A program made the translations under genes and the position numbers. From assembly GCA_013178225.1 (NCBI GenBank), contig JABLXE010000004.1:186001-250000 (forward strand): a stretch of 64,000 nucleotides of DNA, read 5' to 3'. Origin of the DNA: Methanotrichaceae archaeon (GTDB lineage Archaea > Halobacteriota > Methanosarcinia > Methanotrichales > Methanotrichaceae). Below are positions 12,045 through 21,050 of this stretch, piece by piece. Within the stretch, counting starts at the first letter, position 1. Each line of letters opens with the position of its first letter. Below the pieces are notes generated by a model. That model had not been told where the DNA came from. It saw nothing but the letters and a program-made list of their open reading frames with translations, and ran no database searches.

Positions 12045-12402
12045 CGTTATCACTGGCCACTGGAGCAAATGACCGGACCTGGGGCAATAATTGCAGATTC
12101 GCAGCCAAGGGTCTCCTGGGACCAAATTCGGGCCGTGCTGCAGGCAATCGAGGTCTGAGATTCGTTGGCTTGAATTTCGTCTTGGAATCTACTTAGTAAT
12201 AAATCTTTTTGCTTTATTAATACGACTTTGGAAGAAATTTATGCAACAAAACGGAGGCCAAATTAAATTACCTTTGCCTGAGCCGCTCATATCAAGGCTC
12301 TGCCATCTCAGATGCTGCATTTCAATTTCGAACACCATAGGCATGAGACGAAAGCATGAAAGTGCTCAAAATTCAGATGGCGATCCTTGTCCCGGCAAAA
12401 TT
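12045..12402. other. kinase promoter region
   Basis: The stretch between the DP2 stop and the kinase start contains an AT-rich tract at about 12192-12225 (minus strand TTAATAAAGCAAAAAGATTTATTA), a plausible TATA/BRE region for the kinase gene. Nothing else is recognisable. Confidence 0.35.
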
Positions 12403-15400
12403 TCACATGAAATCGGCAAGGCCCGTCTGCTTGGACCGGTCGTTCTTGAAGATGGACTCTATCTCGATCTTCAACAGCTCCAGCCTCTGTTTGGTATAGC
12501 TGGAAACTCCGTACTCCTCGGCCACCTTCATGGAGACCTCCAGGTACTTCCTCACGCTTCCCTCATGAACGGTGAGAATTATCCTGCCTCCACACTTAGG
12601 GCAGACCTCCCGCAGAGGCGGCCGCCTGAACTTGGCTCCACACTTGACGCACCTCACCTTCTGCTTGGAGAACGCGTGCAGGTTGCCGATCAGATCAGGC
12701 AGGAAATGAGAGTTGATCACCCTTTCCGCCACGTCTTTTTCGTCCACTGCCCGGATCATCCGGGCCAGCTCCAGCTGGGCATCCATTTTGTCGATCATGG
12801 TCTCCAGGGTCTTGTAGGCGCTATTCCGGGGCCCGGCGGCGATGTCCGTGGTGTGATGGCTGAACCTGAAGCCCTGGTACTGAGCCTCCGATCCCAGGCG
12901 CTTGGATACCAGATCGAACCTGGACTCGAGGTCCTTGGGGCTGGAGCCCTTCAGAGTGGCCTCGTAGAACTCGAGCGGATAAATCTCGGTCAGATCCAGG
13001 TTGTGGGCCTCCTTGTCCACCTCGGCCGGGTTCAGCCTGGTGGTCATGACCAGCGGTGCATCCATCTTTCCGCCTCTTCTCTCCGGCAGGTAAGACATGG
13101 AGAAGTTCAGGAGAGAGTCCATGAGCAGCATCACGCAGTCCTCGTCGCCGTCGCAGTTTCGGCGCTTGGCAGCATGGAAGAAGGGATGCCCGAACCCGGC
13201 CGAGGCGGTTGAATATCCTATCAGCCGGCAGAGCACTCCTGCCGAGGTGTGGGGAGCCAGAGCCACCAGCAGGGTTCCTATCAGGTCCTGGGGCGATTCG
13301 GCATTGTAATAGGTCTTCAGCCCGTAGAACTTAACCAGCAGATCATCGACGAACTGGGCCACCTTGAGCAGATAGTCGCCCGCATCCCTGGACAGTATCA
13401 CGTCCTGAACCCTCAGCTCGCAGATCTGGTCCTCTAGGGTCAGGGGCTGTCCGTTCCAGTCGTGGGTGTACCCAAGCTCTGTCAGCTTCTCTACGCTGGT
13501 TCCCATCTCGTCCGGCCGGAAATGGGTGAGCGGCAGATCGGTGAGGTCGTATCTCACCGTTCCGTCCTTGAAGATGTTCACCCCGTGCTTGGCTCGAAGA
13601 ATTCCTTTCGCCAGGGCCTCGGGGGTCTTGTCCCGAGAGGTTAAGCCCATCACGCCCTTCAGGTTCTCCGGCTCGCGCTCCTTCAGGCTTTCCAGGGCTT
13701 CGAGGTAGACCTTTTTCACGTCGATGTGCATCCGGGAAGCAGCCGTAGTCTCCTCCCCGCACTTGGGACAGCGCTCTTTGGCCGGGATGTTGCACTTGGG
13801 ACAGGATCGTTTCTTATCGGTCAGGCCCCCGCACTGACAGCGGAAGGAGAAGCCCTCCCGGCCGCACTCACGGCACACTCTGCGCTCGATCTCCACGTCT
13901 ATTGCGCCGGTGGCGTTGGCCTCGAAATGCTTGGCTGCCTCGAGAACGGACCTAGACTTGCCGCCGGTCTCGCCCACCGGGAATAGCACATGCGGCGGCG
14001 GCCTCATCAGCCTCTTATCGGACTTTTCCGGCCGGCCCATGCGGGCACCTATCCGGCTGGGGGCCCTGGCCCGGACCGGCAACCCAGCCAGGCGGTTGAC
14101 CATATCCAGGGTTGAGCCCTCAACCTGATCCCAGGTCTTCTTCAGCTGGCGGCCGTCAGCCTCGAGCCCCAGACAGAGGAGAAGCGGTTTGGGGTCATCG
14201 ACGATTATCAACCCCTCTCTCACCTGATGGTGCACCAGGAGCGTCTCCAGGGCCTCCTTGGTCAAGAGGGGAAGGTACAGCTGTTCATTCTCCAGGTATC
14301 CGCTCTGGGCGGCGGCCTCCGTCAGGGAGGTGAATTCGTCGGCCGAGAGGTCATGCCAGAGGTGGGTGTGAGCGGGATGCAAAGGAACTCCCAGCTGCCG
14401 GGAAAGGGCTATGGCCTGCTCGCCCGATATAATCTCAAGGCCGCTTCCGTCTCCGCCTGCTCGCTTGACCTCCTCAGCCCACCACTCGAAGGTGAAGGAG
14501 GCCGGAGCTAGAGTCCGGTTGTTCTCCAGGAACTCGCCGTAGCTTATCAGGATCTCGCCCAGGTCCAGTATCTTGGAAACGTGCGCCCTCAGAGCCGCGG
14601 CAATGGACCTCGGGTCCTTGGTGTGAGGCATCCAGGTGAGCACATCCTGCGGAGAATCGATGCGGATCACATCGCCGTTGAGAAGCCGAACCGTCGGCCC
14701 CTCAATAGAGCTTACCGGGGCTACAGCCGCTGCTTTTCCGGGCTGCTCCACCTTGATCTGCGTTCCTGGGGCCATGAACTCACCCAGCAGCAGCATGGAG
14801 GCCGGATTGATGCCGGCGGCAGCAAGGCCGGTGTTCCTGGCCCGTCCGTAGCGAAGCCTGAACCCGCCCGGGCGGGAGGGGTGGGAGAATACCGGACGGC
14901 CGGCGATCAGATCGCGCAGGAACTTGGGGCCGGAGTCTCCGCCCTCTTTTTTGCCGCTGGCCAGGCTGTCCAGCCACTCCCAGCCCTCTATCTTCAGCTT
15001 GGAGACGTGCTTCTTGAGCTTGGGCCTCTTCAAGGCGATTCCCTCTGCCGAGACCAGGGCAATTCCTCCCCTCACCCGGTTGGTCTCGATGCGGGGCAGG
15101 TCGCGAAAGCCGGAGACCTCTTCCTCCTCGGTGGGCTCGCCTTCTATGCAGATCGGGCAGTTCCTGACGATGGTCCGGATCTCGTCGTCCGAGGGGGAAT
15201 ACTGCAGCCCTGCCACCCTCTTGTACAGTCCGATCTCCTCCACGTACCTCTCCACCTCCTCCGGCCTGGGCTTCCAGGGAGCGATTCCGACGCTTCTCCG
15301 CACGTAATCGGCCACCAGGACCGAGAGCGCCTGGGCCGTGCCTCCGGCTGAGCGGATGGGGCCGGCGTAGTAGACCTTGAGGTAGTCGGTGCCGTCATCG

Positions 15401-15792
15401 TTCTTTCCCAGGTCCACGCGGGCGATGCCCTCGATCGGCGCTGCCACCACGCCTTCGGTGAGAAGTGCGACCGCGGTCCTGATGGCGTAGTCCACTGATT
15501 CGATCTTGGAGAGGCCCGGTCCCAGCCTTCCCTGGGCAAAGTCCACACCTATGGATAAAGCGGCCTCTTCCCGGCTCTGTCCTTCCACTTCCAGCTCTCT
15601 CACGCGCTGGGCGATGCCCTCGATCCCTATCAGCTTCTCCACCCGCTCGGCCAGGTCTACTGCCAGCGGTATCTCCACCTCGGTCGAGGGGTCCCTGCCC
15701 TGTTGCCGGGCCTCCTGAGCAATGCTCATCGCATCTGCCAGGCCCTGCTCCAGCAATTCGAAGTATTCTTCGCTCTTCAAGAGTTGCTCCAA
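12403..15792 (-). CDS. polC: DNA polymerase D large (catalytic) subunit DP2
   Basis: This is the 1129-residue catalytic subunit of the archaeal replicative D-family DNA polymerase, which pairs with DP1 (not in this window). The N terminus has the family start [19 protein letters not shown], and the active-site block [14 protein letters not shown] lies near residue 880. Two zinc-binding clusters are visible: [17 protein letters not shown] with CPKCN..CPKCG, and the C-terminal [18 protein letters not shown]. The length is normal and there is no intein. The first codons overlap the upstream PPC-domain gene by 16 bases, so the two are one transcript. Confidence 0.97.
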   Translation of the reverse strand: MEQLLKSEEYFELLEQGLADAMSIAQEARQQGRDPSTEVEIPLAVDLAERVEKLIGIEGIAQRVRELEVEGQSREEAALSIGVDFAQGRLGPGLSKIESVDYAIRTAVALLTEGVVAAPIEGIARVDLGKNDDGTDYLKVYYAGPIRSAGGTAQALSVLVADYVRRSVGIAPWKPRPEEVERYVEEIGLYKRVAGLQYSPSDDEIRTIVRNCPICIEGEPTEEEEVSGFRDLPRIETNRVRGGIALVSAEGIALKRPKLKKHVSKLKIEGWEWLDSLASGKKEGGDSGPKFLRDLIAGRPVFSHPSRPGGFRLRYGRARNTGLAAAGINPASMLLLGEFMAPGTQIKVEQPGKAAAVAPVSSIEGPTVRLLNGDVIRIDSPQDVLTWMPHTKDPRSIAAALRAHVSKILDLGEILISYGEFLENNRTLAPASFTFEWWAEEVKRAGGDGSGLEIISGEQAIALSRQLGVPLHPAHTHLWHDLSADEFTSLTEAAAQSGYLENEQLYLPLLTKEALETLLVHHQVREGLIIVDDPKPLLLCLGLEADGRQLKKTWDQVEGSTLDMVNRLAGLPVRARAPSRIGARMGRPEKSDKRLMRPPPHVLFPVGETGGKSRSVLEAAKHFEANATGAIDVEIERRVCRECGREGFSFRCQCGGLTDKKRSCPKCNIPAKERCPKCGEETTAASRMHIDVKKVYLEALESLKEREPENLKGVMGLTSRDKTPEALAKGILRAKHGVNIFKDGTVRYDLTDLPLTHFRPDEMGTSVEKLTELGYTHDWNGQPLTLEDQICELRVQDVILSRDAGDYLLKVAQFVDDLLVKFYGLKTYYNAESPQDLIGTLLVALAPHTSAGVLCRLIGYSTASAGFGHPFFHAAKRRNCDGDEDCVMLLMDSLLNFSMSYLPERRGGKMDAPLVMTTRLNPAEVDKEAHNLDLTEIYPLEFYEATLKGSSPKDLESRFDLVSKRLGSEAQYQGFRFSHHTTDIAAGPRNSAYKTLETMIDKMDAQLELARMIRAVDEKDVAERVINSHFLPDLIGNLHAFSKQKVRCVKCGAKFRRPPLREVCPKCGGRIILTVHEGSVRKYLEVSMKVAEEYGVSSYTKQRLELLKIEIESIFKNDRSKQTGLADFM

Positions 15793-16199
15793 AGATACAG
15801 ATCGGTAATAGGGTCGTGCCTTCTTATCAGGGGTTCGCCTGAAAGCTCCTGCAAGAAGATCTCGGCTGCGAACACCGTGCCCGACGAAAGGTGGCCACCG
15901 ACCACGTTGCCCAGCGAGTCCGAGAGGGTTGCATGGGCATGAACAAACGGTCGTTCGTCACGCATGGAGATGTTGCCGATGCAGCTCACGATCTCTGCGG
16001 GGCGGTCCACCTTTATGGTCTGGTAGCGGTGGGCTGCCTGATCGTAAAAGGCCAGCTCGGCCCTGCAAAGCGCTCCGATGATGGTGAAGACCCCGGTCCG
16101 AATATCATTTTTCTCTGCCAGATCGACTATCTGAGCCACCATCTCCTCTCCGTGATCAAGCCTTGACAGCAGCACCCGGCCAACTTTGAACTCCGTCAT
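15777..16199 (-). CDS. PPC-domain (DUF296) protein
   Basis: This 140-residue protein consists of a single plants-and-prokaryotes-conserved domain. It starts [17 protein letters not shown], has [10 protein letters not shown] in the centre and the signature [18 protein letters not shown] near residue 95, which holds the histidines that bind metal in family structures. In plants the domain is fused to AT-hooks; prokaryotic stand-alone forms are trimeric and of unknown function. Its 3' end overlaps the DP2 start, a coupling that suggests a role linked to DNA replication or simple cotranscription. Confidence 0.9.
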   Translation of the reverse strand: MTEFKVGRVLLSRLDHGEEMVAQIVDLAEKNDIRTGVFTIIGALCRAELAFYDQAAHRYQTIKVDRPAEIVSCIGNISMRDERPFVHAHATLSDSLGNVVGGHLSSGTVFAAEIFLQELSGEPLIRRHDPITDLYLWSNS

Positions 16200-16650
16200 C
16201 TTTTCCCGGCTCCTTTCATTTTTCTTCGCGAAAACCTCTGCAAATCTATGGGACAGCAGAACGACCGATACGGTTTGTGGTCCAAGGTATTGAAACCCCT
16301 CGCCTCTCCGAGGGCAAGAATTATAAAGAAAGTATATCGTGTTGTCCTTGAACTTGAATAAAAAACACGAATGATTGAGACAGTTTCATATATCTTGCTT
16401 AAAAAAATTATACCTTAACCCCCTTTCTTCGACTGAATTGAACCTTATCTACAAGTTGGTTCAGTCGTGAAAAAAGCGATAATCATAATAATATAGTTTT
16501 TACAGTTTGAGATTTTCGATATCGGTTAAACCTCTTGAATTTTGTAGGGCCTATTTTCCACTGGAATCAAAAGATCTATGCAATGATCAGGAAGCTCGAA
16601 CAACTGAAGAAGCGAAAGCTCAGCGTCATCTATTTTTGGCAATAGCCCGA
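16200..16650. other. divergent promoter region
   Basis: This AT-rich region separates the minus-strand PPC/DP2 operon from the plus-strand marker 2/mtxX operon. Candidate TATA-like runs are TTATAAAGAAAGTATATC at about 16320-16338 and AATAATATAG near 16487-16496. An open frame extends upstream of the marker 2 gene to a TTG at 16507, but those residues look unrelated to the family. Confidence 0.4.
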
Positions 16651-16662
16651 ATGAAAGGCGCG

Positions 16663-17625
16663 ATGAACATCGAGTCTCTGGCAGCCGAACTGCGCGCATT
16701 CGTGGGAATTACCCGCAAAAAAGCTATAGGCGACCTGATGCAGTATTTCCCCATCGACTCTGGGCGGATCATAGCCTCCTTTGGCGAAGATGCCGCGGTT
16801 ATAGACGATGGCGATGAGGTCATGCTGCTCGCCGCGGACGGCATCTGGTCGAAGCTGATGGAAGCGGACCCCGAATGGGCAGGCTATTGCTCTGTCCTGG
16901 TGAATGTGCACGACATCGCGGCCATGGGCGGGTGGCCGGTGGCGATGGTCGACGTCCTATCTGTGGCCTCCAAAGAAGTAGCGGACCGGGTCCTCCTGGG
17001 GATGAAGTCCGGAATAGAAAAGTTCGAAGTGCCCATCATCGGCGGCCATCTTCACCCAGACACTCCATATAACGCCCTGGACGTGGCCATCCTGGGCAAG
17101 GCCCGGAAGGACTCGGTGATCCTGAGCAGCACGGCAAAGCCGGGGGAAGTCGTGATAGCTGCTGCCGACCTTGACGGAAGGGCGCACCACAAGTTCGAAA
17201 TCAACTTCGATTCCACCAGCTTCAAGGACAAAAAGACGCTTCAAGCTCAGCTGGGCTCGATGCGGGAGCTGGGAGAAGCGGGACTGGTGAAGGCCGGAAA
17301 GGACATCAGCAACCCGGGCCTCTTGGGAACTCTGGGGATGATGCTCGAGAGCAGCCGGGCAGGAGCGGAGGTCGACCTGGACCAGATACCGGTTCCGGCA
17401 GGCCTTTCGCTATTGAGCTGGCTGAAGATGTACCCAGGGATGGGCTTTGTGGTCACAGCCCGACCGGAAAACGTAGAGCAGGTCTTGAGCATCTTTTCCC
17501 GGCGGGGCCTGACTGCGTCGCCAATCGGCCTGGTAACGGAGGAGAGGAGACTGAAGATCAGGTCAGGAAAAGAGCAGACCGTCCTATTCGATCTGGAGAC
17601 CGAATGCGTCACCGGCATCAGGTGA
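16663..17625 (+). CDS. methanogenesis marker 2 protein (AIR synthase-like)
   Basis: This PurM/SelD/HypE/ThiL-type ATP-binding fold protein is conserved in methanogens as methanogenesis marker 2. FGEDAAVIDDGDEVMLLAADGI is the AIR-synthase N-terminal motif that places the first aspartates in the ATP site, and NVHDIAAMGGWP is the following glycine-rich loop. The exact biochemical role is unproven. The frame is open from a TTG at 16507, but MNIESLAAELRAF at 16663 begins the conserved part. An ATG at 16651 is the alternative. The mtxX gene follows after 4 bases, so they are cotranscribed. Confidence 0.9.
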   Translation: MNIESLAAELRAFVGITRKKAIGDLMQYFPIDSGRIIASFGEDAAVIDDGDEVMLLAADGIWSKLMEADPEWAGYCSVLVNVHDIAAMGGWPVAMVDVLSVASKEVADRVLLGMKSGIEKFEVPIIGGHLHPDTPYNALDVAILGKARKDSVILSSTAKPGEVVIAAADLDGRAHHKFEINFDSTSFKDKKTLQAQLGSMRELGEAGLVKAGKDISNPGLLGTLGMMLESSRAGAEVDLDQIPVPAGLSLLSWLKMYPGMGFVVTARPENVEQVLSIFSRRGLTASPIGLVTEERRLKIRSGKEQTVLFDLETECVTGIR

Positions 17626-17629
17626 TGCA

Positions 17630-18424
17630 ATGGACGGGACCTTCGTCCGGCAGCTCGAAGATCGGGCCAGAACAAGGCGCGCTCGCATCGGAATAGGCGT
17701 CTGGAAGGCTAATCCGGAGCTGACGGCCTCCCTTTTGCCGGCCCGGCAGTTCGCCGATCTGGTGGTGGTAGGGGAGGCCAATCCTGACTGCGGGCTTGAT
17801 GTCATCGCCTCCCAGGAGCCCTGGAGAGACCTTCCAAGGCTCCTTTTCGAGGGCCAGATCGACGGGGCGGTGAGAGGAAACCTGCCCGCATCTCGCACCA
17901 TGAAGGCGATCTCAGAGCAGTTCAGCGTGAAGGTCAGGCGTCTGGCTTTGATTGAGCTGCAGGGCTGGTCGTTCTTCTTCGGCCCGGTGGGAATTGACGA
18001 GGGTGAGAGCATCTCCGATCGACTGTCTCTGGTGCTGAAGGGCACAGAGTACCTGCGAAGTCTGGGAGTATCGCCGAAGGCGTCGGTTCTCTCCGGCGGG
18101 CGGATGGAGGATCTGGGAAGATCCGAGCGTGTGGATAAAAGCCTGGCTGAGGCCGAGTTCATCGCCGCCCGAGCGCGGGACCGGGGAGTGGAGGCATTTC
18201 ACAAAGGGATTTTGATTGAGGACTGCCGGGGAGATGATCTGATAATTGCGCCGGAGGGGGTCTCAGGAAACCTGGTCTTCCGCACGCTGCTGCTGCTCTG
18301 CGGTGCTAACTCCCTGGGGGCACCGGTGATGATGGAGAAGGTCTTCGTGGATTCGAGCCGGGCCCGCGGGAACTTCAACGGGCCGGTGGCCTTGGCCAGC
18401 GCTCTGGCAGCGATTAGAGAGTAA
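17630..18424 (+). CDS. mtxX: methanogenesis marker 4 / MtxX protein
   Basis: This 264-residue protein of the phosphate acetyl/butyryltransferase superfamily is known in methanogens as MtxX or methanogenesis marker 4. Visible family features are RIGIGVWKANPELTASL near the start, GQIDGAVRGNLPASRTM at about residue 80, VSPKASVLSGGR in the middle and LLLLCGANSLGAP near the end. It has been annotated as a methyltransferase-related subunit, but its activity is not established. It follows marker 2 after 4 bases. A strong terminator lies 20 bases past its stop, so the two genes make one short transcript. Confidence 0.9.
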   Translation: MDGTFVRQLEDRARTRRARIGIGVWKANPELTASLLPARQFADLVVVGEANPDCGLDVIASQEPWRDLPRLLFEGQIDGAVRGNLPASRTMKAISEQFSVKVRRLALIELQGWSFFFGPVGIDEGESISDRLSLVLKGTEYLRSLGVSPKASVLSGGRMEDLGRSERVDKSLAEAEFIAARARDRGVEAFHKGILIEDCRGDDLIIAPEGVSGNLVFRTLLLLCGANSLGAPVMMEKVFVDSSRARGNFNGPVALASALAAIRE

Positions 18425-18444
18425 TGTTTTGGAGAATTTTATCC

Positions 18445-18487
18445 TGGCCCTTCGCCCTGTGTTGTCTAGCGAAGGGCCATTTTTTTT
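18445..18487 (+). terminator. hairpin plus T-tract terminator after mtxX
   Basis: TGGCCCTTCGC at 18445-18455 pairs perfectly with GCGAAGGGCCA at 18469-18479 (11 bp, 13-base loop) and is followed by eight T residues at 18480-18487. It closes the marker 2/mtxX operon. Confidence 0.9.
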
Positions 18488-18551
18488 GCCAAATAGTCTT
18501 TTCTCAGAATTGTCCTTCTGAATCTGAAGCCATCGCGGGCGGTCTTCAGCA

Positions 18552-18878
18552 TCAGCGTTTCGGTGAAGTCTTTGGTGAGCTGAGTTCTTCAGCCATCTCA
18601 TCGACTTCCTGAGCGCCTTCCGCCAGAAAAGCGTCCTCGTCAGCGGCGAGGATGGAGAGGAGTCTTGCGAATTCGCCTGCATGTACCCGCTCCTCATTGG
18701 CAATGTCAATCAGCACTTTCCTGGCCAGCGGATGATCGGTGGCTTCGGCATGGGCCATGTAAAGATGGACCGCCTCGTGCTCTGCTGCCAGATTGAGACG
18801 GATCGCCCGGATCAGTTCTTCGGAGGTGAGCTTTCTTTCGGGTATCTTACCGATGAATGGGTTGGTAAATTCCGGCAT
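18552..18878 (-). CDS. ferritin-like protein resembling encapsulin-associated ferritin
   Basis: This 108-residue all-helical protein has the diiron ligands of the encapsulin-type ferritin-like family: the helix IRLNLAAEHEAVHLYMAHAE and the second helix VLIDIANEERVHAGEFARLL with its ExxH motif. Such short proteins form annular decamers that oxidise Fe(II). The N terminus PEFTNPFIGK.PERKLTSEELIRAI resembles the ferritin-like domain at the front of Pyrococcus encapsulin. No shell gene lies in this window. AGGAG six bases before the ATG at 18878 fixes the start. The C terminus after EEL (SSPKTSPKR) looks unusual and may be altered. Confidence 0.85.
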   Translation of the reverse strand: MPEFTNPFIGKIPERKLTSEELIRAIRLNLAAEHEAVHLYMAHAEATDHPLARKVLIDIANEERVHAGEFARLLSILAADEDAFLAEGAQEVDEMAEELSSPKTSPKR

Positions 18879-19109
18879 TTTAATCTCCTCAATCAATTTA
18901 AATATCGACGCCCGGACCAGGGATCAGATCAAGTCGCAGGCAGGGGAAAATGGTCCAGCATAAGGATCCTGGCCGCAATTCCCCACTCTAAAATGGGTCT
19001 CTAATCTAGATAATATTTTTGGTTTTTTTTCAACTCTTCCCGGAGGCCGTCCTGGAAGGCCCAGCCGGGATAAAGCTTTATCTTCCATTGGTGGAAGCAT
19101 TAGTGACTG

Positions 19110-19646
19110 ATGGTGATGAAGCGGATCCGGGACCTCTTCAGCGGAAAAGAGAGCTGCGAGAGCGATCCAAAGGACTTCCAGTCCTGGTACAATAAGGGTG
19201 TTGAGCTGATGGGAAAGGGCAGCTTTGAGGAGGCCATAGATAGTTTTGACCGGGCCCTTAAGCTCAATTCCAAAGACGCTCAATCCTGGAACAACAAAGG
19301 CATATGCTTGCTCACTTTAAACCGACTTGAGAAAGCCCTGGACTGTCTTAGCCGGGCGGTTTCCTTGGATTCCAGAGGAGCTTTCTTCTGGTACAATCGG
19401 GGCATCTGCGAGCAGCGCTTGGGCCAAACGGAAGAGGCCATGGCCTCCTATGATCGGGCAATCGAGATTCTTCCCAAATATGCAGAGGCCTGGTTCAACA
19501 AGGCCGCGGCCTTAGAAGCCGCAAACGATCTACAGGGTGCGGCAGAAGCCTGGAGGAGCTATATCAAAGTGGCCGGCGGGAATAAGCGGCAACAAGAGGG
19601 AGTGGCCATAGCGGTGGACAGGCTGACCCAACTGGGGCAAAAATAG
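19110..19646 (+). CDS. TPR-repeat protein
   Basis: The 178-residue soluble protein carries about four tetratricopeptide repeats: SWYNKGVELMGKGSFEEAI, SWNNKGICLLTLNRLEKAL, FWYNRGICEQRLGQTEEAM and AWFNKAAALEAANDLQGAA. TPRs mediate protein-protein contact; no catalytic domain is present. Two close starts exist (ATG at 19110 and 19116). The repeats are of the 34-residue type and unrelated to the 46-residue array at 1.4-2.8 kb. Confidence 0.85.
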   Translation: MVMKRIRDLFSGKESCESDPKDFQSWYNKGVELMGKGSFEEAIDSFDRALKLNSKDAQSWNNKGICLLTLNRLEKALDCLSRAVSLDSRGAFFWYNRGICEQRLGQTEEAMASYDRAIEILPKYAEAWFNKAAALEAANDLQGAAEAWRSYIKVAGGNKRQQEGVAIAVDRLTQLGQK

Positions 19647-19683
19647 ATCGGAAAGAAGGTTCGGCATCAAACCAGAGACCGAC

Positions 19684-19812
19684 CTACCACTCCCATTTGG
19701 CGTCTTTTATCCCCTGAGCATTCAGCTTTTCCTTTAAGGCCTTGCCTTCTTCTTCGGTCTTGAAACTTTTCTCGACTTTCTTTCCGCTCTTGTCCGTGTA
19801 ACTGACCTTCAC
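19684..19812 (-). CDS. small conserved-looking protein, 42 residues
   Basis: A GTG start preceded by GAGGTGA gives VKVSYTDKSGKKVEKSFKT, continuing with EEEGKALKEKLNAQG and ending in IKDAKWEW. The alternating charged beta-strand and helix pattern and the good ribosome binding site support a real gene, although it is short. No function can be assigned. Confidence 0.6.
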   Translation of the reverse strand: MKVSYTDKSGKKVEKSFKTEEEGKALKEKLNAQGIKDAKWEW

Positions 19813-20016
19813 TCAAATCACCTCAAAATGGGCTTACAATTGTCAATACTATTATTATATCCGGATTATTAAAAGTTTTTGCTTGAGAGCCGGATCGCGA
19901 AGCCCTCAACCGGAGGTCAGAGGTTCGAGAAAGTATGAGGAGCCAGGGCTGATTCACCCATTCCGGAAATCGACGACGTTTGAACCGTCTCCCGGGCTGC
20001 AGAAGCAGCATGGAGA

Positions 20017-20601
20017 TCATCTGGAAGCCTGCACTATTTCTATGGTGCGAATCAGCCTTTCTGTGGCCTCCGGCTTGAAGTTCGATGAGATCACCGCCAC
20101 TGCACTTGACAGCAGAGAGCCTCCGGGGCCATCATAGCAGTAGTCCACCGGAAAGGCGGCCACATACACGGCATTTCCGTCTGAGCACCTCCTGCCCACT
20201 ACAAGAATGCCTTTCTTTCCGCAGACGGCTATTTCGTTCAGGGTATTTTCTCCGCACACCTTTGACTTGACCAGGGTATCATTGGCCAGTTTCTTCAAGC
20301 CGGCTATATTGGCCAGCGAGTCGTCCCTCTCGGAATATCTGCTGATGGCGATCTTTAATACCTGGTCCGGATCGCAGGCTGATGTGAGAATCAATGTGTC
20401 CGTGGTGATCTTGACCCGTCCCGCCTGGTTATCTGAGTGGGACAGGCTCTTCTTGCAGTCGTCCATGTCCGACCAGTCGAAGCTCGCCGTCCATTTTCCG
20501 CAGGCCAGAGAGACGCGGGAGACGCTCATATCATCAACAGCTGCCAGCGCCTGAGGTAAAACCAGCAGAACCGCCGCACACAGTGCGATAATCGGCTTCA
20601 T
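20017..20601 (-). CDS. secreted protein of unknown function
   Basis: The 194-residue product begins MKPIIALCAAVLLVLPQALAA, a clear signal peptide with an ALA-A cleavage site. GGAAGGA upstream decides the ATG at 20601 over a longer open frame to 20658. The mature part has alternating hydrophobic and polar strands and four cysteines in two likely pairs (CGKW, CKK, CDP, CGE and following). I do not recognise the family. It probably acts at the cell surface. Confidence 0.7.
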   Translation of the reverse strand: MKPIIALCAAVLLVLPQALAAVDDMSVSRVSLACGKWTASFDWSDMDDCKKSLSHSDNQAGRVKITTDTLILTSACDPDQVLKIAISRYSERDDSLANIAGLKKLANDTLVKSKVCGENTLNEIAVCGKKGILVVGRRCSDGNAVYVAAFPVDYCYDGPGGSLLSSAVAVISSNFKPEATERLIRTIEIVQASR

Positions 20602-21050
20602 ATTCCTTCCTACGTTATTTTTTTTTCGTCGTATAGCTAAACTTGTATTTAGGTTCATTTGCCTCTAATTCTCCCATCAAATAGGGCTCAAATGATAGCG
20701 CTCAGACGAATTGCGACGGAATTCTCGCCAGGCTAAAGCGCTGAGAATCATTCCGATCCAGTCATTATGAAAACCATGGCAAGGTATCTATCGTACAGAT
20801 CCGGGAATCCGATCAATACGACCAGATGATTCCAGGTTTTTCAGAAAATGGGGGGCGTGCGGCCCGAAGTATGCCTCTTCCTTTTTAGCCGGGTGATCGC
20901 GTGCAGCTTGATTTGGCCTCTATAGGGCTCAATTTTGATGCCAAAAGCTTAATAATACTATGGCCGATATGGCAAAGTGGTTGCCGAAATGTACCGGAAG
21001 GTCTATTCGAGCAGACAGAATATAAATAATTTTCACCATCTGGGGTCAAA
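20602..21050. other. intergenic region
   Basis: Divergent promoter region between the secreted protein and the acyl-CoA synthetase. AT-rich runs occur at about 20612-20650 and 20945-20960 (TTAATAATACTATGG) and near 21020-21030 (AATATAAATAATTTT), the last being a good TATA candidate for the synthetase. No gene is seen. Confidence 0.4.

Noticed and set aside
15777-15792. Overlap between the PPC gene and DP2 as a sign of error
   Set aside because: Both frames are well supported by family motifs; short overlaps are normal in operons.
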